Assembly: GCA_030618105.1 (NCBI GenBank)
Contig: JAUXED010000008.1
Coordinates: forward strand, 1-42,732
Length of the DNA stretch: 42,732 nt
Reading direction: 5' to 3'
From: Bacteroidota bacterium
Lineage (GTDB): Bacteria; Bacteroidota; Bacteroidia; Bacteroidales; VadinHA17
Below, one piece after another: positions 19,791-30,200 of the stretch. The position numbers were made by a program, and so were the translations under genes. How positions within the stretch are numbered: position 1 is the stretch's first letter; each line of letters starts with the position of its first letter. The notes beneath the pieces are model-generated. The model worked only from the letters and a program-made list of their open reading frames with translations, was not told the DNA's origin and ran no database searches.

Positions 19791-21221
19791 CTAGAAACTT
19801 AATTTCTTTTCAATATCCTGTATTTGTAATCTGAATTGTTTATCAGTATCAATAAGGTTATTTACAGTTTTACAGGCATGTAAAACAGTTGCATGGTCTT
19901 TCCCTCCAATTTGGGTTCCAATAGTGGCAAGTGAAGATTTAGTAAGACTTTTAGAAAAGAACATTGCTACCTGGCGTGCTTGTACAATCTCCCTTTTCCT
20001 GGTTTTACTCTGTATCAGGTTAAGGGGAATATTATAATAGTCGCAAACAATCTTTTGTATGTAATCAATTGATATCTCACGTCGTGAATTCTTGATCAAT
20101 TTATCAATCATCTCTTTAGCCAGGTTGATAGTGATTTCCTTCTTGTTCAGAGTTGATTGTGCGAGTAATGAAATAAGTGCTCCTTCTAATTCGCGGACAT
20201 TATTTGTTATATGTGTAGCAACGTATTCCAGTATTTCATCATCAAGATCTATCCCGTCATTATATGCTTTCTTTTTTAGTATTTCTATTCGTGTATCAAA
20301 ACCTGGTGACTGAAGATCGGCAGACAGTCCCCATTTGAATCTTGATAATAATCTTTGTTCCAGTCCCTGAAGCTCAACGGGTGGTTTGTCTGATGTTAGT
20401 ATCAGTTGTTTGCCGCTTTGGTGTAGATGATTAAAGATGTGGAAAAATGTGTCCTGTGTTTTTATCTTGCCTGCAAATTCATGAACATCATCCAGTATTA
20501 ACAGATCGATCATCTGGTAGAAATGCAGAAAATCATTTTTATTATTGTTTCTTACAGATTCAACGAACTGTGTCTGAAATTTGTTGGCGTTAACATACAA
20601 AACTATTTTCTCGGGAAATTTTTCTTTAACTAAAATCCCAATTGCTTGAGCAAGGTGGGTTTTTCCCAGTCCCGAGTTCCCATATAATAATAAAGGATTA
20701 AAAGCAGTTCCTCCCGGTTTATTTGCAACTGCAAATCCGGCAGAACGAGCCAACCGGTTACAATCACCTTCAATAAAATTTTGAAATGAATTATCAGAAT
20801 TTAACATGGGGTCTACATGAAGCTTCCTGATACCTGGTATGATAAATGGGTTTTTTATTGAACCACTTTCAGACTCCAGTGGTAGTGAAAATGGACGATT
20901 TCTTAAATCTGTTTTATTCCTGGTAGGTATTTTTATAGTATAAGGTTTAGACTGGTCAAATTGTGAATTTTCCATAACCACATTGTATTCCAGCTTTGCA
21001 TCAGGCCCCAGTTCTTTCCTGAGAGTTTTCCTCAGAATATCAATATACTGCTCTTCAAGGTATTCATAAAAAAATGGGCTGGGTACCTGGATAGTAAGGA
21101 TATTACTATCAACTCGAATAGGAACGATTGGTTCAAACCAGGTTCTGTAACTTATTGAAGGTACGTTGTCTTTAATTATTGTTAAACAATTTTGCCAAAC
21201 GTCCTGATGGGAATTATTCAT
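19791..21221 (-). CDS. dnaA: Chromosomal replication initiator DnaA
   Basis: FNPLLLYGNSGLGKTHLAQAIG, LLILDDVHEFAGK, ILTSDKPPVELQGLEQRLLSRFKWGLSADLQSPG, C-terminal GGKDHATVLHACKTV. Confidence 0.97.
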   Translation of the reverse strand: MNNSHQDVWQNCLTIIKDNVPSISYRTWFEPIVPIRVDSNILTIQVPSPFFYEYLEEQYIDILRKTLRKELGPDAKLEYNVVMENSQFDQSKPYTIKIPTRNKTDLRNRPFSLPLESESGSIKNPFIIPGIRKLHVDPMLNSDNSFQNFIEGDCNRLARSAGFAVANKPGGTAFNPLLLYGNSGLGKTHLAQAIGILVKEKFPEKIVLYVNANKFQTQFVESVRNNNKNDFLHFYQMIDLLILDDVHEFAGKIKTQDTFFHIFNHLHQSGKQLILTSDKPPVELQGLEQRLLSRFKWGLSADLQSPGFDTRIEILKKKAYNDGIDLDDEILEYVATHITNNVRELEGALISLLAQSTLNKKEITINLAKEMIDKLIKNSRREISIDYIQKIVCDYYNIPLNLIQSKTRKREIVQARQVAMFFSKSLTKSSLATIGTQIGGKDHATVLHACKTVNNLIDTDKQFRLQIQDIEKKLSF

Positions 21222-21685
21222 GAATGGGAAAAGAGTTATATTGATTGATAAATTTTATTTCAATTTTTACACCTGATTTGGGAACACTAAATTTGTTAAA
21301 AAAATGGTAAAAAAAAAATTAAATTTTACTTTGTTTTTACATAATTAATATATCGTTATTATTATCAGGTGATTGTGTTGAAAAAAAAAATAAAAAAAGA
21401 TTAATTGACTGAAAACAAGTATGTTAAATAATTGGACGCATAAGTTTTTGACATATAATTGTTTATTATGTATTAACTAAAGATTTTATTATCCTGTTAA
21501 GTAATTAACAGTAAATCTTGTCAAATTTTTTCTCTATTTCATCAAAAAAGGTAACTATACTTTTTCTAAATAAGCAGAAAATCTTCCTGAAAGAGTTCAA
21601 ATTGAAAAATTTCAGGGTTTATTTATCTACGGATTCTGATTTTTTGTTATTAGGATTCTTATCAACAACAACTATTCGTCCAATA

Positions 21686-22612
21686 TCAAAAAAGAGAGAA
21701 ATGTACATATCTTTTTGGATTCATTTGCATGTCTCTGAGCAGTAGATTCAGGCTTTCAATTGTTTCAACAAACTGGTAATATAATGAGTCATTGTTTATG
21801 ATCATTCCGGCAGTTCCTGTACCATCATTTATTTTTAAAAGAATTGAATTAAGATTTGCCAGCGACTGGTCAAGGAGGTTAATTGATGAACGGATATTTA
21901 ATTGGGCGATTGAATCGCTAACTGATGCAAGATTTTCAAGTGTTCTTGTTAATTCATCGTTGTTCTTTGCAAGGTTTCGTGTAATTGATTCTATATTAGT
22001 CATGGTTTCTTCAAATGACCCGTCTTTTTTTGCAACCATAGTATCTAAAGCACCAAGTGTGTTTTTCATATGTCTGACACTTTCACCCAGATCATTGCTA
22101 AAGTTACTATTGAAGGTGTAATGAAGAATTGAAAGCACCGAATCAATTGAAGCCATTAGGTTTTCAGCTTTCTCTTTAAGTGGATAAAGTTGTTCTCCTA
22201 TTTGATCCTGCAAAGCGATTTCAATCTGTCCTTTAAGAGTGTCTCCATTGTTAACAAAACTTTCTCCATCACCTGTTACTAACCTGATAGCTTTTGTGCC
22301 CAGCAGATCTGAGTTGTAAATTTCAGCTATGGTATTCAATGGTAAATTTACCTGCTCTTCAATGGATAATCTAACTTCCAGTTCACCTGTTTTTTCCGGG
22401 ACGAATCCAATGCGACTAACTGTTCCTATTTTATAGCCATTTAATGTTACAGGAGATGATTCTTCCAGCCCGTTTATTTCATCAAAGAAAATATAATAAT
22501 GAACAGATGAACTCAGGATATCATGTCCTTTCATAAAATTATAGCCCCAGATAAACATAGCCAGTATAACAAAAACTGCAAATCCAATCTTTACTTCGTG
22601 TGATATTTTCAT
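21686..22612 (-). CDS. MlaD/MCE family lipid-transport protein
   Basis: N-terminal TM then VHYYIFFDEINGLEESSPVTLNGYKIGTVSRIGF, LGTKAIRLVTGDGESFVNNGDTLKG. Confidence 0.88.
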   Translation of the reverse strand: MKISHEVKIGFAVFVILAMFIWGYNFMKGHDILSSSVHYYIFFDEINGLEESSPVTLNGYKIGTVSRIGFVPEKTGELEVRLSIEEQVNLPLNTIAEIYNSDLLGTKAIRLVTGDGESFVNNGDTLKGQIEIALQDQIGEQLYPLKEKAENLMASIDSVLSILHYTFNSNFSNDLGESVRHMKNTLGALDTMVAKKDGSFEETMTNIESITRNLAKNNDELTRTLENLASVSDSIAQLNIRSSINLLDQSLANLNSILLKINDGTGTAGMIINNDSLYYQFVETIESLNLLLRDMQMNPKRYVHFSLF

Positions 22613-22712
22613 CTTTAATCAGATATTTATTAATATTTATTGTGCTTCAGGATAATAATAGTCATCCGGAAATATTTCTTCTTTTTGGGTGCTGGGTGCT
22701 GGTTAACCTCAA

Positions 22713-22790
22713 AGACAAGGCATGCCTTGTCTCTACAAAACATCTTCTCAAACATTTCTCCTCTTCTCATTTTCTCCTCTTCACTTCCCA
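22713..22790 (-). repeat. Composite element copy 2: palindrome AGACAAGGCATGCCTTGTCT (22713-22732) plus purine-rich arm
   Basis: Reverse complement reads gaagaggagaaaatgagaagaggagaaatgtttgagaagatgttttgtagagacaaggcatgccttgtct, resembling 5818-5908. Confidence 0.9.
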
Positions 22791-22807
22791 CACCCACTCA
22801 CACACTC

Positions 22808-22902
22808 TCGTTCCATCGCCCCATCGTTTTATCGTCCTATCGTCCTATCGTTCTATCGTTCTTTCGTCCTTTCGTTCCCTCGTTCTTTCGTACTATCTCT
22901 CT
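22808..22902 (-). repeat. 8-bp tandem array, unit GATAGAAC (array F)
   Basis: On the minus strand: gatagtac gaaagaac gagggaac gaaaggac gaaagaac gatagaac gataggac gataggac gataaaac gatggggc gatggaac. Confidence 0.93.
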
Positions 22903-24002
22903 ATACTTTTAAGGGCTTCCCGAATTGTAATTATTGTATCATTTCTTACTGCAATAAGGAAAGCACCTGGAAAATCTTTTTGTAAAGTTTTACTGAAAGC
23001 TATGGTTTCATCATATGTTCCCGAATCAAGAAGTGCATACTTGTAAGTCTTATTTATTTTAAATTCATAAATGTTCTTGTGTTTTTTAAAGAAATCTGAA
23101 TCGAGTGAAATTTGTTTATGTGACGAGGAAATCTGAACCATAAAACGTATTGTGTTTTGTTCCTGAGCAATTATAAAATTACTTTTATCCTCAATGTTCT
23201 TTTTATATTCTTTGAATGCCCTGTAAATGGCAGAGGCAATATGTTCTTGTCCTTGTTGTGAAATCAAGTACTTTTCCTCAGTGGGATTTGAAACAAATCC
23301 GGTTTCAATAAGAACACTGGGCATAGTTGTTTGAGCAAGAACAAGAAATCCTGCCTGACGAACACCCCTGTCATGTCTTTTTGCCCGTTCTCTAAATTGA
23401 TCCTGAACAAAAGATGCAAACTCAAGACTCTGATCGAGATAAGTGTTTTGCATTAATGAAAAAATAATATAAGATTCCGGAGAATCAGGATCATAACCTT
23501 CGTATTTGGTTGTATAATCTTCCTCAAGTGTAATAACCGCATTTTCTTTCTGTGCTAAGGCAAGGTTCTCTTCGTTTTTATGAATTCCCATTGCATATGT
23601 AGATGGACCTGTAATACGCGAATTGCTATACCAATCGGCATGGATCGAGATAAAAAGATCCGCTTTGTTTTTATTGGCAATATCAGCTCTTTTATGAAGC
23701 TCGATAAACCTGTTGGTTTTTCTTGTATAAATTACCTTCACATCGCTAAAATTCTGTTCTATGTATTTACCGAGTTTTAATCCAATGCCCAGTACAATAT
23801 CAGCTTCCCTGCATTTTCTACCCATTGTACCCGGATCCTTTCCTCCATGTCCTGGATCAATAACAACAGTCCACAAATTATTAGTGTCATTATTTTGTCC
23901 AAAAGCACTATTCTGACAAAATAGAAATGCAATGATATATGAAATAAGTAAAACAACTACTCGTTGCTTTAGAAAAATGGCATTATTTATGCGGTACCTC
24001 AT
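22893..24002 (-). CDS. N-acetylmuramoyl-L-alanine amidase (amidase_3) with SPOR-like C-terminus
   Basis: TVVIDPGHGGKDPGTMG, FISIHADWYSNSRITG, PSVLIETGFVSNPTEEKYL; C-terminal FMVQISSS...YKYALLDSGTYDE...FPGAFLIAVRN. Confidence 0.92.
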   Translation of the reverse strand: MRYRINNAIFLKQRVVVLLISYIIAFLFCQNSAFGQNNDTNNLWTVVIDPGHGGKDPGTMGRKCREADIVLGIGLKLGKYIEQNFSDVKVIYTRKTNRFIELHKRADIANKNKADLFISIHADWYSNSRITGPSTYAMGIHKNEENLALAQKENAVITLEEDYTTKYEGYDPDSPESYIIFSLMQNTYLDQSLEFASFVQDQFRERAKRHDRGVRQAGFLVLAQTTMPSVLIETGFVSNPTEEKYLISQQGQEHIASAIYRAFKEYKKNIEDKSNFIIAQEQNTIRFMVQISSSHKQISLDSDFFKKHKNIYEFKINKTYKYALLDSGTYDETIAFSKTLQKDFPGAFLIAVRNDTIITIREALKSIER

Positions 24003-24025
24003 TCACGGAAATTTGATTTTTTATT

Positions 24026-24033
24026 TAGCTTTG
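24026..24033 (+). promoter_or_regulatory. Candidate -7 box TAGCTTTG for the lptD-like gene
   Basis: TAnnTTTG match about 75 nt upstream of the TTG start. Confidence 0.35.
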
Positions 24034-24107
24034 TCCACGACCTGTTGGTATCAATTAATAACTACTTTAACAGATAACCCCGATCACACAAAAATAGTAT
24101 TAATAAA

Positions 24108-26726
24108 TTGTTAAAAAAATACTTAATACCTGTATTCATTACTGCTACCTGGATTTTTGCAGGATGTCTGTCTTTTGGTCAGAATAATCCTGTAACACCC
24201 GGTGATACTATAATACAACAGGATACGATTTCGGTTGATACCACCCGCACTGCTTCACAATCAGGTTCAGGTAATGTTATAGAAACTCCAATTAACTATA
24301 ATTCAGAAGACTCTTTGCGCTTTGATGTAAAGGACCGGAAAGTTTATTTATATGGTCAGGCAATTGTGAATTATGAAAAAATTGTTTTGGAAGCTGATTA
24401 TATTGTGTTGGATACAAAAAATAATGTGGTTATGGCAACCGGTTGGCCTGACAGTACAGGAACCATGGCTGGCAGACCTCATTTCAAAGATGGAGCTGAA
24501 GAATTTGATGCAGATACACTTGAATATAATTTCAAGACACGAAAAGGTATTATTAAAGGAATTGTTACTGAAGAACAGGGGGGATACCTGCACAGTGTAC
24601 GAACAAAGAAACATGCTAATAGTGAAATACATGTAAAATCGGGGAAATATACCACCTGTAATGCTGAACATCCTCATTTTTACATTGCTCTTACAAAAGC
24701 CAAAGTTATTCCTGATGATAAAATTGTTTCCGGTCCGGCTTACCTTGTTGTTGAAGATTTACCATTACCGTTGATTCTTCCGTTTGGATTTTTTCCTAAC
24801 CAAAAAGGACGTGCATCAGGTGTTCTTATTCCTGATTATGGAGAAGAAAAAAATCGTGGATTTTTCTTCAGAAACGGAGGTTATTATTTTGCATTGAGCG
24901 ATTATGCCGACCTGGCGATACGTGGAGACATTTATACTAATGGGACATATGGATTGCGATTAAGCTCAAGGTATAAAAAACGGTATAAGTTTACAGGTAA
25001 CTTAAATGCCAGGTATTATAAAAATGTATCAGGAGAGCAAGGACTTCCTAATTATCGTTCATCAAGTGACTATTCCATTACCTGGTCACATTCTCAGGAT
25101 CCCAAGAGCAATCCGGGCGCCAGCTTTTCAGGAAATGTCAACATGTCTTCCAGTAGCTTTGATCAGAACCATGCTCGTACATCGAATAGTTATCTGACAA
25201 ATACTAAAACATCCAGTATATCTTATTCCAGGAGATGGGAAGGAACGCCTTTTAATTTTTCAGCCAGTATGAACCATAGCCAGAACAGCAGAAACGAAAC
25301 TGTAAGTCTGAACCTGCCACGTGCAAATTTTAATATGAGTCGTATCTATCCATTAAAACCGAAGAACCAGGTTGGAGAAACTAAATGGTATCAAAATATT
25401 GAATTAAGCTACCAGGCCAAGATGGATAACAGGATAAATACTACTGATGAAAAATTTCTGACTTCAGATATGTTTGATGAGATGAAAAATGGTTTTCAGC
25501 ATTCAATCCCTCTGAGTACGGTTTTTCGCCCGTTTAATAACTTCTCTATATCACCGCAGGTCAGATATTCCGGAGTTTTATATTCCCGCAGTATCGAAAG
25601 AAGTTGGGAGGATAATCAGGTAGTTACCGACACTATTAAAGGGATCAGTTATGCTCATGCATTGGTGCCTTCAATTTCTTTTGGACTTACTCCTAAGATA
25701 TATGGGATGTTTTTACCACGGAATCCTGATTCAAAAATTATTGCTGTTCGTCATGTGATGAGTCCGGCGATATCTATGTCGCTGGTACCGGATATGAGTG
25801 AAATTACTCCAAGCTATTATCGTGAATACCAGGCAGATACAACTGGCAGGATCCGTGAATATTCAATGTACGAATCTGAAATATACAGCACACCCTCACT
25901 ACCTGGTAGAAGCGGATCAATTTCTTTTTCTCTTAATAACAATATTGAAATGAAACTCAGGAACCTGGAAGATACAACAAAAGATGCACGCAAAGTTAAA
26001 ATAATTGACAGGTTCAATTTCTCTACCAATTACAATATGTTTGCAGATTCACTTAATCTTGCTCCTGTTATTTTCCGGGGATCAACCAAGCTTTTTAAAA
26101 AAGTCAGCCTGAGCTTTGGTGGTGCTTTTGATCCATATGCGATTAACGAAAATGGTACAAGGATAAATACTTTTGAGATTAAACAAACCGGTAATCTGTT
26201 TCGCGTAACAAGGTTGAATATGTCTGTAAACGCTTCTTTTAGTTCGAAAGCCGGAGGTGGTGGAGGAAGTGCAGCTCCTTCAAGAAGTGCACCCGCTGGT
26301 ATCAGACCGGAGGGTGGAGGAACAGGATTAGGTTCTGATGCAATGGGACAGGATGAGGAGATTATTGAGGAGTTGGGGTATACTGATTTTAATGTACCCT
26401 GGAGTTTTTCATTCAGATATAATTTTAACTGGTCAAAACGGGGCATAACGGAACCAAATATTACACAAACACTTAACTTTAACGGGAATGTTAGTTTAAC
26501 GGCAAAATGGAAAATTGGATTCAATTCCGGTTGGGATTTTAAAATTAAAAAACTCACCTATACCTCGGTGAATATTTCCCGCGATCTTCACTGCTGGCAG
26601 ATGAGATTTTCGTGGATACCATTAGGGAGTCGACAAAGTTATTCATTTACTATAAGTGCAAAATCATCCATCCTGAGTGATTTAAAATATGAAAAACGTA
26701 AAAGCTGGTACGATCGTGATATATAG
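24108..26726 (+). CDS. LptD-like outer-membrane LPS assembly protein
   Basis: Signal peptide; OstA-like VYLYGQAIVNYEKIVLEADYIVLDTKNNVVMATG, LPFGFFPNQKGRASGVLIPDYGEEKNRGFFFRNGGYYFALSDYADL, beta-strand-rich C-terminus. TTG start. Confidence 0.88.
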   Translation: MLKKYLIPVFITATWIFAGCLSFGQNNPVTPGDTIIQQDTISVDTTRTASQSGSGNVIETPINYNSEDSLRFDVKDRKVYLYGQAIVNYEKIVLEADYIVLDTKNNVVMATGWPDSTGTMAGRPHFKDGAEEFDADTLEYNFKTRKGIIKGIVTEEQGGYLHSVRTKKHANSEIHVKSGKYTTCNAEHPHFYIALTKAKVIPDDKIVSGPAYLVVEDLPLPLILPFGFFPNQKGRASGVLIPDYGEEKNRGFFFRNGGYYFALSDYADLAIRGDIYTNGTYGLRLSSRYKKRYKFTGNLNARYYKNVSGEQGLPNYRSSSDYSITWSHSQDPKSNPGASFSGNVNMSSSSFDQNHARTSNSYLTNTKTSSISYSRRWEGTPFNFSASMNHSQNSRNETVSLNLPRANFNMSRIYPLKPKNQVGETKWYQNIELSYQAKMDNRINTTDEKFLTSDMFDEMKNGFQHSIPLSTVFRPFNNFSISPQVRYSGVLYSRSIERSWEDNQVVTDTIKGISYAHALVPSISFGLTPKIYGMFLPRNPDSKIIAVRHVMSPAISMSLVPDMSEITPSYYREYQADTTGRIREYSMYESEIYSTPSLPGRSGSISFSLNNNIEMKLRNLEDTTKDARKVKIIDRFNFSTNYNMFADSLNLAPVIFRGSTKLFKKVSLSFGGAFDPYAINENGTRINTFEIKQTGNLFRVTRLNMSVNASFSSKAGGGGGSAAPSRSAPAGIRPEGGGTGLGSDAMGQDEEIIEELGYTDFNVPWSFSFRYNFNWSKRGITEPNITQTLNFNGNVSLTAKWKIGFNSGWDFKIKKLTYTSVNISRDLHCWQMRFSWIPLGSRQSYSFTISAKSSILSDLKYEKRKSWYDRDI

Positions 26727-26741
26727 ATTGTTAGGGAGTAA

Positions 26742-26790
26742 GGAATAGAGGGAATAGAGGGAATAGAGGGAATAGAGGGAATAAAGGGAA
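26742..26790 (+). repeat. 9-bp tandem array GGAATAGAG (array B)
   Basis: ggaatagagggaatagagggaatagagggaatagagggaataaagggaa. Confidence 0.95.
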
Positions 26791-26865
26791 TGTTGAAAGT
26801 TTGTTAAGTAAAATGCTTACTTTTAACTTTTAATTATTATTATAGTAATTTTTTTATTATTTTAT

Positions 26866-27243
26866 ATGAGAAAAGTAGTTAGTACTAAAAAGGCTCCCGG
26901 CGCAATTGGGCCTTACAGCCAGGCAGTTGAAGTAAATGGCACATTATATATCTCAGGGCAGGTACCACTTAATCCTGATACCGGGGAACTTGCCGGTGAT
27001 ACTATAACTGAACAGACTGAACGGGTTTTAAAGAATATCCGTTTTATAGTAAATGCTGCCGGATATTCAATGAAAGAGATAGTAAAAACAACCTGTATGC
27101 TTCAGGACATGAATGATTTTGCAGAAATGAACAAAGCTTATGAAAAATTCTTCCCTGATGATCCTCCTGCAAGGGCTGCATATGAGGTTGCCAGGCTACC
27201 CCTGAATGTTAAAATTGAGATTGAAGCCATTGCAGCAAGGTAG
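26866..27243 (+). CDS. RidA family protein (enamine/imine deaminase)
   Basis: TKKAPGAIGPYSQAVEVNGTLYISGQVPLNPDTGEL...PPARAAYEVARLPLNVKIEIEAIA. Confidence 0.95.
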   Translation: MRKVVSTKKAPGAIGPYSQAVEVNGTLYISGQVPLNPDTGELAGDTITEQTERVLKNIRFIVNAAGYSMKEIVKTTCMLQDMNDFAEMNKAYEKFFPDDPPARAAYEVARLPLNVKIEIEAIAAR

Positions 27244-27267
27244 GAAAAGCTGAACCGGATTATTTCA

Positions 27268-30200
27268 TTACTTTTTACCGGTCTTTTCTGATTCGATTTC
27301 CTTTAGCTTTCTCACGGCTGTAAACTTAGCTGCAGCAATTGTTTCCCTGTTAGCCTTTTCTGTTATTCTACCACGGGTCAGATCTTCAACAGCAATATAT
27401 CCGTTCATCAAAAGAAGCTGTATAACCATGTTGTTAATAATGGTGTCTTTGCTATATCCTTTTGCAACATAAACTTTTTCGCAATCGAGATAGAACTGGT
27501 TTGCAAATTCCTGGTTATTAGGTAACCACATTAATTGTTCATAAGTTTCACTAAACCCGTTTAACTCAATATTAATATTTGGGGTTATCAGTAACGGACT
27601 GAATTTATGGTTCTTTGGTAAAGGATAGAAGCCTGCTAATCCTGACAGGTCTATTTTAGTTTTCATATCATCCACTCTAACCAGCCGGGCTTTTCGCATT
27701 TCGTCAAGTTGATACAGGTAGAAATTATACCGCCAAATTTCCATATTATGTTTATGGTGCCTGAACAGATGCTTATAGCATTCAACAATTAAACTCTTAA
27801 CATGATTTTTCTTTTTGTCAAGGTCAGGGTGCATAATTCTCACTTCGCGTATCAAAGTTCTTACATCTGCTGCAGCCTTTTGAGGACCGGTTATTTCTTT
27901 CCCTTTTTTGCCAAGATCAGTAGACAGGATGCCAAGCTGGATATTTTTCCCTTTTCCTTTTCCGTCCGGTTTTCCTTTCAGTATTTCTATCAGGTGTTTC
28001 TTGGATTCACTTTCTCCCGGCTCAGCAATGAACGGATTTCCGGCCGGAGTACTGGCAAGTGTCTTAAACAGTGTGCCAAAGAAATCCCTGTCGATAGGGA
28101 ACGAAATCTTACTATCACCATCTGTGCATTTTGCATCTATAATGAACCTGTTCTCAATTATATTAAACCTGACTTTATTGATCAGGAATTCCTTGTTATT
28201 CCGGTTAAAATATTTTTTTATAAATATCTTGTTAACAATATCTTCAATGTCAATTTTATCCATCATTTTGTATGATGAGGATAGGTAGAATGCCCCGGTA
28301 TATTCATCTTTTTCCCATGAAAGAATATCATCCAGATAGTTTCCATGCTGGTCAATTATTTCAACAATGTTCCTGTCACCGGTATACCTGAGCAAAGTGC
28401 GCTGAATATGCGGATTGTCTGAGCTCGTTGCTTTTTCTTTCCTTTCTCCATGTGAATCACGATAGAGAAAAAAGTTTTCAGGGTTGGCATATCGTTTCAA
28501 ACCAGCTTCTTCTTTGGCAAAATTGTAGGCTGTTAGCATGATATCAATTTTAAAAGGCATATTGATATCACATAAACCACTGATAGTGCTTCGTGAGTTC
28601 AGATCATTCACATTACTATCTGCACTGCTTTCGAAAAGCGAATTATAATATTTAATAAAATCAGGATCAAAATCCGTTACGCGCGAGAAATCACCCGTTT
28701 CCGTACCTATCCCATACAGGTTACCCTCTTCATCAGGGAACAGATGAAACATATCCCCGGCAATCATCTTAATTGAGCGGATGCCTGGCAGATCTTTTTT
28801 CATCCATTTCAACATCATAGCGGCAAGCATTTCAGATTTGCCAACGCCGCTGTCACCACTTACCTGGATCACAAATATACTACCGTCATCTTCTTCCACG
28901 GCAAACAAAGAACCATGAAAAGGTATGCCGCCTAGTTCCTTCACTTTTTCATTCACCATTGTTAACCTTGGTTTCTTGATGTTGCCAAAATAATCAGCAG
29001 ATTTTTTTAAAGGTGTAACGATGGTTTTTATGTTCCCGTTTGGACCTTTCAGATCGAAATAACCAATTTGAGGGAATGATATAACCTTTTCAGGAGCTCC
29101 GAGAAGGAGGATTATGTCAGGAATAAACTTCTGAACCTCATTAAGCTTAACAAATCCGGGCCCTATCAGGCGGTAATTATCTGTCAGATATTTCAGAAAA
29201 GATTTTTGAATTATATGGAGTTCCTTCACCAAACCGATATTTACGATTTTGCATCTGTAATCTTCTTCATCAAGATTTTGTGCAAAAAGAGCAAGCCTTT
29301 TGGTAAAAAATGACGATAAAGGACTGACCTGCATTTTTTTAATAAATTCATTACGGTTGGGATTATCAGCAATTTTTTTGTTCACGGACGGATCCTCAAT
29401 CCTGTCAACCTTATAGTAGGGATATTCCCTTTTCTTGGCATCAGTTGCGATACGTGTATGTGTTTGTACCGGTTGTTCCCAGGCAATTACTCCACAACGC
29501 GACATCAATTGTGCTATCCATGATAACGATCCTTTGTTCCACTTCTCAAGTGTGTTGCTTTTTATGGAAAAATCTCTGTGAAGGACAATCCCATGTTGTA
29601 CCATTTCATTAATACTGGAATTCTGTTGCATGAATTCAGTTTCAACCAGTCTGATTAGTATATGATTATATTTTTTATAATACTCGTTGTTTTTGGTCAT
29701 GTTTGCCAGGCTGATAAAAAACAGAACCATCTCCCTGACTTCATCATGCAGTTGCTCAGGCATGATCTTCACATTTCTTTGTATGAATATTTCATCCATC
29801 AATGTCGTTATCTCAGCCGGAATAAGTCGAGATATCAGATCTTCCTTAATTAGTTTTATATCTTCCGGTTCTGTATTGTCAAAATGGCCTGTGAACCGGC
29901 TTATTTTTTCAATCACCCTGGTTTCAAAGCAACTATCCTTCTGCAGCAGGTAAAGAAATAATATCTTATTAACCGTTGTATGATGCGAATTGTGTATCTG
30001 TTTACTGATCGTTTGTTGGATAACACCGGGATATTTTCTTATCATTTCATCCCGGTTAAGGTCGTGCAATCTATTATCGATTTTCTCGATATACAGGTTC
30101 ATGAAAATATCCGGGTTAAGGTCATTCACAGATAATCCAACAATCTCGTTAAATTTTAAAGCTGTTGAATTGGCAAGTTGTTCAAATGTGGGTTCAATAG

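Noticed and set aside
21222-21520. oriC candidate next to dnaA
   Set aside because: No convincing TTATCCACA/TTWTNCACA boxes; AT-richness alone is insufficient. Kept only as a low-interest finding.
22808-22902. CRISPR-like array
   Set aside because: Unit is only 8 bp, contiguous, with no spacers and no cas genes; the same applies to the 9-bp arrays.
22600-23046. Several overlapping + strand ORFs (148, 90, 87 aa) rich in S/F/R/P
   Set aside because: Translations of the pyrimidine strand of the 8-bp array and the purine-rich composite element; all three frames open because of composition.
27802-28288. + strand ORFs of 157 and 126 aa inside the giant gene
   Set aside because: Antisense to the conserved P-loop-domain gene; no motif support.
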